From Cristatella mucedo (taxonomy: Eukaryota > Bryozoa > Phylactolaemata > Cristatellidae), in NCBI GenBank assembly GCA_009760855.2, contig WPIO01000135.1:436001-500000 (forward strand): a stretch of 64,000 nt of DNA, given 5' to 3'. Shown one piece after another: positions 57,048 through 64,000 of the stretch (its first letter is position 1; each line of letters starts with the position of its first letter). Below the pieces are notes generated by a model. It saw only the letters and a program-made list of their open reading frames with translations. It did no database searches and was not told the origin of the DNA. The position numbers and the translations under genes are program-made.

Positions 57048-57405
57048 CATCTCTTATTGCTGACTGCCGGCCATACTTACGCGGGCTCCTGATTAAGAAA
57101 CGCTGCCAAAGTGTCAGCAGCCAATGGCAACGTGCGGCGTGGCGAGTGAATGCCGTGCCTGTACGTTGAGAGCGTACGCGAAAAGACTTCGCGTAAAAAG
57201 ACGACCCGAAGACTTGAAATACCTTCGCGGAAGGAAGTGCATAACAAGCCATTAACAGTTAGGAACTTGTTCATGAGACTTAAGGAAAATCCTTCTGCAA
57301 AAAAAGCGCCAATATGTTTAGCGGTCCAGCCGAGGACTATCCTATAACCATGCATATTAGCAACCGTTAAGAATTAATTATCTAAATACCTAAAAATCAC
57401 TGGCA

Positions 57406-57520
57406 TAGCCACGGGGCAGATAGACATTTGGCCCCTTCCTTTCGGGGCGGGGCAACGATCTGTGCCGCTCACCGTTCTTCCGCCTGCGACCGTCGCCAAC
57501 GAATAAATAACGCGCTACGT
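57406..57520 (+). mobile_element. hAT-like element end
   Basis: The sequence actggcatagccacggggca and the following blocks (caacgatctgtgccgctcac, cgtcgccaacgaataaataa) parallel 10016-10150. The first bases resemble a hAT terminus with substitutions. No opposite end was found nearby. Confidence 0.45.
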
Positions 57521-58078
57521 CGACTCCTTGAGCAGCCGCGGAGTTAGTGTCAATTTTACGCTCTGATATTTAATTACTTGCGGTGGATCTTTACCCCGTA
57601 AAGGTCCAGCTTGCGGCTCTTGCCTCTACAGGAAAATACTGGCTTCGTCTCTGCTGCTAAAAAGCCATTAGCCATTATGGTGAATGATTAGCTTCAAAAT
57701 AAAAAAAAATGAGTAGCTTTTCTACGAAAACGAATGACTGACTAATCTTGCTTGGCAAAACCTTGCCGTCCTATGTGCAAAGCTCCGAAACTAGTGGAAG
57801 CCAGCTGCAGGCTGAAGCCTGAGCGGTGCCTTAGCAGATCCTTCGCCGAAGTGGACGCCTATCAGCTCGCCTATGTCTGAGTGAAATTAGCAGAAGTAGT
57901 TCATACCAGCGCCTCAACATTGCAGCCAGCTTCTACCCGGCTTGAAAGATCAGCCTGTTTAATGCGATTACCCACTCGCGTGAATACGCGCGTCAATGAG
58001 TGAGTCCGGTAAACCGAACTCACTGACGTCACGCTCACGTTGTACTCTCTGTGGTATTTATAGTAATACCACGATAGT
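57521..58078. other. unassigned sequence
   Basis: No recognised feature apart from a short A run near 57700. Confidence 0.4.
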
Positions 58079-58580
58079 GACCTAAAAGTGAGCGACGAAA
58101 CCTTGAATTCAATCCGTTGCTTGACTGGTAGCCAGTGCAGGTCGACGAGAAGTGGTGTGATGTGGCAACTGCGACGCTCAAGACAGACAAGCCTAGCTGC
58201 GGAGTTTTGCACCAGCTGCAATCGCCTGACCGCACATGCCGGTAGGCCAGTAAGCAGTGAGTTGCAGAAGTCGAGAAGGGGCTTCACGAATGCATTGACC
58301 AACTTTGATATATAATTCATTTATTTTTCATATATATATATATTTGATGTGGTATCTCTCTCTAAACAAGTACGATTTTTAGCAATGTTTTGTAGCTGAA
58401 AGTTGGCAGACTTGATTGTGGAGCTGATGTGGTCGTCTAACGAATGGTCACTTTGAAACATGACACGTGGATTTCGTGCAGACTCAACTGGAGATATGCT
58501 GGCAGAGCCGACGTTGAGCATTAGCCTTTCCAATTTCTGCATCACGCTTGGTTTGGATTTAATTTCTTGCATTTTTATCA
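58079..58580 (-). pseudogene. LINE family 1, internal RT fragment
   Basis: On the minus strand the fragment covers RLMLNVGSASISPVESARNP, LLDFCNSLLTGLPAC and RRSCHITPLLVDLHWLPVKQ. It ends at the point coding LTFRSL (58079) without the C-terminus, UTR or tail. A TA-rich insert interrupts it near 58312-58350. It must have lost its 3' side by deletion or recombination, because LINE insertions normally keep the 3' end. Confidence 0.85.
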
Positions 58581-58619
58581 CCGTGTCTAGTCTTTATCAA
58601 TTTCTATCTATGAAGGTAT

Positions 58620-59160
58620 CCTTGCCTGTGCAGTAAGAATACTACTTACGGTGAAAAAACTGTGTACCTTGGCTTGACGATGGGAAATTTTGAAATTGCT
58701 GCATAGCACCTGTACGCACAGACCTGTACTCATCAGCCGTATTACAACATGGCTTACAGCAGAAGGCTCTCGGTTTTGTGGATCCTTTATGTGTGGCCAG
58801 CGCGAGGAACAGCAGCTGGGCCTGATGAGCACAGCATAGTTTCTGTTCAGCCTTAGTGCACTCGCTAGCTCCGGCTCGGCTCTGCGACAGCGGCAACGCT
58901 CGCGACATGCGAAGAAGACCTGACTATGGCAGCGCGCCAAACGGTGAGGACAGCGTGATGCCGCCTGCTGCTGCTGCTGCATTTACAGCACCTCGATCGA
59001 GCGAAAGCGAAGCTAATAAAGTCTGCGCATTGTGCGCTAGCTTCGACAGGCGAGCCAGGTGGACTCTCTGCAAGCTAGCAGCAGTAGCAGCAGCTCGAGC
59101 TCAGTGCTATCTATGACGTACCGATAGACAGACAGTCCGTCGCCTTAGCTGATCGGTCCG
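58620..59160. other. unassigned, moderately GC-rich
   Basis: A CTG/CAG run lies at 58963-58981 and smaller agcagcag patches near 59080. Frames on both strands overlap and none shows a domain. Confidence 0.4.
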
Positions 59161-59346
59161 ATTGAACTTACTCTTTTGGGCTAGCCAGGAATTGCATAGC
59201 ATGACTGAATATCCGCTGCTAGTAAACCTTCTTATCATAGGCCATTTACAATCGGTCTCTCGTTCGGAGTCACTGGCTCTCATCCAAGGTCAGAGTAGTA
59301 AAGCATTGCATCGTTCAACCTACCTGCAGTCGGCCTCCTTTGTTAG

Positions 59347-59695
<349 letters not shown>

Positions 59696-60304
59696 CCGGC
59701 AGCTTATTGGGGCTCAAGCTCCCGGATTAAACTCGTTTCTCTTGAGGAAAGGGTGAAAAGTTATTCATTGTTTTTAGACGGGACTAGATACCCTGCTGCA
59801 TGAGCGGCATGCCTTTGACGCGCGCGTTCAAAGTCGGCGTCCAGAGGGCGATTTTAGTTTTTCAAGCGAGCAATACCAAACATCGAATTTTTATGTGGGT
59901 CGTTCTTTTTCGGCAGGTCTCGCGGTGCCCACCAAGCAGAGGGCCTTTAATGTGCAGCTTCAGCTATTCCAAGTAGGGGTCGGAAACTTAATTGTACTGC
60001 AGCATGTGTGGTTTCCGGCTTTGGTACCTTTGGAAGACCTTTCAGCTGTCCAAAATGTTTTGAGCGTTATGCTAGCAAGTTAAATTCAAGAGTTAACTGA
60101 AAAACAGACGCTAAGCTAAATAAATTAGCAATTTTTCAAAGGGACTTAAATATTTCCATCTGGCGTCAGCCCCAGTCACTTCTTGCCAGTATTAAGTATC
60201 TTGTAAATAGTAGAGCATGTGATTTCACCGTATAATGTGGTGATTTTAATTGATATTTGATCTGGATCCTGTTTGCATAACCAGCGCATAGCAATAAATC
60301 TATC
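59696..60304. other. unassigned sequence
   Basis: No feature was recognised. Confidence 0.4.
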
Positions 60305-60765
60305 TTTGATGATAATTGGTCGTTTGTATAGCGCTCGTTGACAATTTAATCTCTGCACACGTGCTTTACAACTCACTGCAACAGAATGAGTACCCAAGGG
60401 TAAGGAAAATGCACCTTATCAAACACGTTAAAGCAGACAATTAAGATACGTTTATGTCAGCGTGATACATCAAACATGAAGAAACGGATGGCCGCAGGTT
60501 AGCAAAACCCATACAAAAGTAACAGGCTACATAGCGCACATGTGCGCGCGCAATCCACAAAATGGAACAACAAAGGCAAGTCCACTGGGGAGAAGTACAA
60601 GCTGACCGGAAGGAACAGATGCATCATTAGCTGAGACTTGACGAGTGTGAGGTCATTGCAGGTAGTGACCGCACCTGGAAGTGAATATTTCCGAGTTTTC
60701 GGTGCGTACGAGCTCAAGGTTCGATCGCCAAAAGATTTCAATTGCTGACAGGGAATATGACGAGA
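60305..60765 (-). pseudogene. LINE family 1 relative, degenerate copy
   Basis: A tail-like block lies at 60320-60390 (tgtatagcgctcgttgacaa, acgtgctttacaactcactg). The minus frame QQLKSFGDRTLSSYAPKTRK corresponds to TNLKSFGDRAFSSYAPKAWN. It stands head-to-head with a plus-strand copy starting at about 60790. Confidence 0.65.
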
Positions 60766-60789
60766 ATTCAGTCCCACGAAGACAGGAGA

Positions 60790-61405
60790 ACTATATGCAA
60801 GTTGGTCCATGCATTTTTGACATACCGTCCCGACTTTGTAACTTACTACTTGCACAATTTCCAGCCTGTGCAATAAGTGGCTTACAATTTGTGGAGAACT
60901 CTGCAGTAAGGCTGCTGTAGTCAGTATCTCAGTTGTCACATTACATTACCTCCCAACGACCCACACGGGCTCTCGATCAGCACGTGAATAAAATTTAAGG
61001 TTTTTATTTTACTAAATTTTAGGTTCCTTTATTTTATGGCTCCAGTCAACCCATTATAAGTACTACCCAATCAGGCAAAGGATGGTACCACTCACTCTTC
61101 TGACTCAAGTTGCTTAGGTATGCAACAAACCAAACTCAAATCCTTTGGAGACCGCAGCTTTACCTTGTATGTTCCAAAAGCTAGGAACTTACTCCAGACT
61201 GACATCACCGCATCACCTGACTTGACGACAGAACTAAAAACGCACCAGTCCCTCGCAAAATTTGCTGGATCCTTATGAATTATCCTTTGTATACGTATGT
61301 GTACTGACGCTAAGCATGCTGTCCCTGAGCATATTGACATGTTACTATAAGCGTACGTAAAGTGCCTAGAAAAATTTAGTTCTCTATGGTCGCTAAAAAA
61401 AGTTC
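60790..61405 (+). pseudogene. LINE family 1 relative, degenerate copy
   Basis: The order is agttggtccatgcatttttg (KLVHAF), ccgactttgtaacttactac (LDFCNSLL), tttatggctccagtcaaccc (SMAPAYL) and caaatcctttggagaccgca (KSFGDRAF), with a mutated tail near 61355-61400. All frames are broken. It is less similar than the copies at 8-9 and 44-52 kb, hence older. Confidence 0.7.
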
Positions 61406-61829
61406 TCATATTATAGAAAATGTATTACGATTAATCATCATGATTATGATATCGAGTAGTGGGTGGAGTCAGAGGTCACTGGATTAGCGAGAAGGTCAAG
61501 TAGGTACGCTGGAGCTAGCAATTGGCTTGACTTATAAGCTAGACAGGGGATCTAGAAATCGATTCAATGCTCTCCTGAATGGTCGGTTGGTTGTTCCTCT
61601 GAAGAACTTCGAATCCCCTAGAAATCCGGTCTGTAGTTACTGGGCCCCAAAATCCTGCAACTCGCGGCTGAATGATATCACGTAATCTCCTTATCTGATG
61701 ATGTTCAAGAGAAGCCAAACAGCTTGTATGCTTCGTGCAGCCTTTGCTCCTAGCCAAATGCCATTTGTGCTTTGTTCTAAAATGGTGCTAAGTATGACTA
61801 ATCAAATAAAAGTTCTTGCTTTTCAGCAC

Positions 61830-61895
61830 AATTAAAAGTGCCTGGAATGAGATTGAGTTCTATTTGATGCTTTAGTAATTTTTTATTATTATTAT
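61830..61895 (+). mobile_element. LINE/SINE tail fragment
   Basis: The sequence aattaaaagtgcctggaatg, agattgagttctatttgatg and ctttagtaat ends in ttattattat. It is a solo copy of the shared tail. Confidence 0.65.
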
Positions 61896-61899
61896 AATT

Positions 61900-63240
61900 T
61901 ATAACCGATGATCTTACCGACATCGATCGATGAAAACCATTGTTCCAGTATAATAAGGTGAATCTACGAGCTATGCCGAACAAAATCGCCTTTACTTAGG
62001 CGGATCTAAAGACTTAAGCAGTTAGATCGTCTACTCCCAGCCGCTCCTAATAGAGAACCTACGTTGGTTGAGTAGCAAGTGGATTCTAATTGAGACAGCA
62101 AACTCGTCTTCTTTTTAGGCACTCCTGAGAAGATCACTCATTCAGAGTTGCCTCTAGATGTCACAAGCAATACACTTTCGCAGCTCAATTACTACCACGA
62201 CTGTGAAGTTATCGCAGAATATCGGGGAGGGGGAGGGTCAGGGGCTTTTACTTCTGAGAAGTCGGCATAGTTGAGATCTCCTCTAGCGATGAGAAATATT
62301 GGGGTGAGATGGCTTCTGCCCGACAGCTCTTTCCACTCTTCCGTGTCAGATTTGCCAATATCTGAAGGCGGAGCATTAGCGGCGGCCCCGCCGGGGTTAG
62401 CCGGTACTGCTCTGCATTGCCTGTTGCTGGTCGGTTCTAGTGCCAGCTGGAGCTGAGATGGATCACTGATGTAATCGATTGCGTAAATTATTGGTGCCAG
62501 CTGCCTAACGATGCGGCGGCCCTCCAATAATTGTTCATTAGCATAGTTTATTTTATTAGATGCTGTTTCCTATCATGTCATGCTATATTTGTCGACTAAA
62601 TGCTGCACAAAAACAATTGGAGGAAGCAACATATCTAGACGCCGTTGTTGCATCATAATTTGCACCTCCATAGCGGGCAATTACCGCGTAGCATTCACTA
62701 AAGGAGCGCATGAAAAATTGAGCATTTCTGAAGGGCAGCGCTTGCCTTAGAGTGGATCGCTTATTTGCTCGTGTAATCTTAAGAATACACAGCAAAACAT
62801 TTTTTCTACAATATTCAAGCGGTGCAATTTATTTAAGCTGACCGGAGAGGGAACGCGAAAGCTTTCAGTTAAAAATTAACTGCATTTACCATTCTGTAAG
62901 CTCCATATTGGTGAGATACTCAAGTTGAATTACTCATTTGTCTTCTTTACGCAATTCTAATCAGAATCTTTAACTTAACGTTTGAAATGAGGAAATGCTG
63001 CGAAGTTAAAATAAAATGAAACAACGGCATTATTATCTCGGGAATAGCTGAGAACAAAACGACGAAATTAAGCCACATTTAATGGCTTTTTAATGTTCTT
63101 TTATGCTCAGTGAACCTCATGGAGTCGGTCATTGACGCTGAATTTTGAAGGTGCGCCATCTTGCAGTCCATGGTAGCCCCTCTAACATAAAAACGCTTAC
63201 CAAGAAAGCCATACTTTAATAAAGAGCCGGTGTCCTTAAA
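61900..63240. other. unassigned sequence
   Basis: The minus frame at 62192-62527 (MEGRRIVRQLAPIIYAIDYI...) is open for 111 codons but matches nothing I know. No other feature was recognised. Confidence 0.35.
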
Positions 63241-63248
63241 GTACAGCA

Positions 63249-63382
63249 TATATATATATATATCTACGTGCATATATACATATATACATATATATATATA
63301 TATGCATTTATAAATATATATATATATATATATATGCATATATATATGCATATATATATATGCATATATATATATATATATA
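63249..63382. repeat. (TA)n microsatellite with TATGCA units
   Basis: TA runs are broken by tatgca and tacata units over about 135 bases. The Ile/Tyr-rich frame through it is an artefact. Confidence 0.96.
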
Positions 63383-63649
63383 TTCCACAGCGAGACTAAT
63401 ACAAGGCTATGATAATTTTAAATCACCCTCTTAGTAAGGTCAAATTCATGACTTAGGTAATGTCATGTCTGATGCCTAATAATTATAACTCAGGAACCGC
63501 TCACAGTTTCTACGAAATATCCTAATCTGCAAGATTTGTCCTCGCAACGTTTCCTATTTTTTGAATATTTCTTATCAGACATGAGGCTCAGCCGATGGCC
63601 TACTTTGAAGGCATGAGACAGTTACAATAAACCATCAGAATTGGTCTCA

Positions 63650-63990
63650 CAGCCAAGAGGTTTGACAACGTGTCTCCTTTACTAAAAGAACTAGGATGGC
63701 TGCCGGTTGATTGACGGACAAAGAGCAAAGCTCTTAAGCTGACCCACACGGCCAAGGCCACGGCTTGGCTCCTCCATACCTAGCTGGACTGCTGCAACAT
63801 TTTCACCCTCCTCTTGCCCCCAGGTCCTGTATGAACAATACATTAGCTATTCTATTCCTTCACTTAAAGACCGTTGGCAGCAGAAGCTTTAACTCTGCAG
63901 GTGTGCAGACTGTGGAACTCGCTTCCATAATTCTTACGCGACGACAACTACTCTCCTGCTGCGACTATGGCACATAATTTCCAGTGGTCA
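63650..63990 (+). pseudogene. LINE family 2, RT C-terminal fragment
   Basis: The sequence gtgtctcctttactaaaaga, actaggatggctgccggttg, cacttaaagaccgttggcag and ctgtggaactcgcttcc match 39597-39850 in order. Frameshifts and a stop break it. It runs close to the window end, so the rest of the element may lie beyond. Confidence 0.75.
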
Positions 63991-64000
63991 TGAGCTGCTA

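Noticed and set aside
60305-61405. Twin-priming inversion of a single LINE
   Set aside because: The minus and plus parts both contain the RT C-terminal region, whereas twin priming inverts a different, 5' part. Two insertions fit better.
61539-61757. Minus-strand 72-codon frame (MARSKGCTKHTSCL...)
   Set aside because: Its composition looks protein-like, but it matches no family I know and has no supporting context, so it is not called.
62192-62527. Minus-strand 111-codon frame (MEGRRIVRQLAPI...)
   Set aside because: No recognisable domain, splice sites or repeats. A mirrored frame on the plus strand weakens it.

Overview
The window looks like animal nuclear DNA. The reasons are short EGF-type exons with GT-AG splice sites and phase 1 borders at both ends, very low coding density, many copies of a CR1/L2-type LINE, tRNA-derived SINEs, a hAT DNA transposon and long simple repeats. 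The species cannot be told from the sequence. No complete gene, rRNA, CRISPR array or convincing functional tRNA was seen.

The only host gene I can support is on the minus strand. Six exons (31173-31060, 24333-24214, 22050-20212, 19420-19208, 18239-18117 and 7357-7262, in transcription order) carry EGF or calcium-binding EGF modules. All are symmetrical phase 1-1, so any exon can be skipped or duplicated without shifting the frame. One is a 1.84 kb exon coding a mostly disordered Ala/Ser/Asp-rich segment that ends in an EGF. The product should be a secreted or cell-surface multi-EGF protein. Neither the start nor the end of the gene was found. Two EGF exons (24.2 and 31.1 kb) are near-identical copies inside a duplicated segment (about 24.06-25.28 kb and 30.9-33.1 kb).

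Most of the rest is transposon sequence of several ages. LINE family 1 (CR1/L2 type, tail ending in (ATT)n) has about 15 copies. The best are 42770-45577 (endonuclease plus reverse transcriptase), 51108-52692 (open 400-codon RT frame) and 7528-9831 (which contains a second, nested copy). LINE family 2 is seen at 39.4-39.96 and 63.65-63.99 kb. SINE-A is tRNA-derived and ends in about 45 bases closely matching the tail of LINE family 1, which points to a SINE/LINE partnership. SINE-B is a second tRNA-derived family with no such tail. A 1,710 bp hAT element with an exact 8 bp target duplication lies at 54650-56359.

Layout: 1-7 kb, LINE and SINE remnants; 7-10 kb, last visible EGF exon and nested LINEs; 10-18 kb, old LINE and SINE debris; 18-32 kb, the EGF exon cluster, microsatellites and GC-rich sequence; 33-35 kb, LINE; 36.7-38.6 kb, GC-rich island; 39-46 kb, LINEs; 46-50 kb, minisatellite, SINE-A, a decayed ORF and a 127 bp foldback; 51-53 kb, LINE; 54.6-56.4 kb, hAT; 56.7-57.05 kb, 14 bp minisatellite; 58-64 kb, LINE remnants and GA/GACA/TA repeats.
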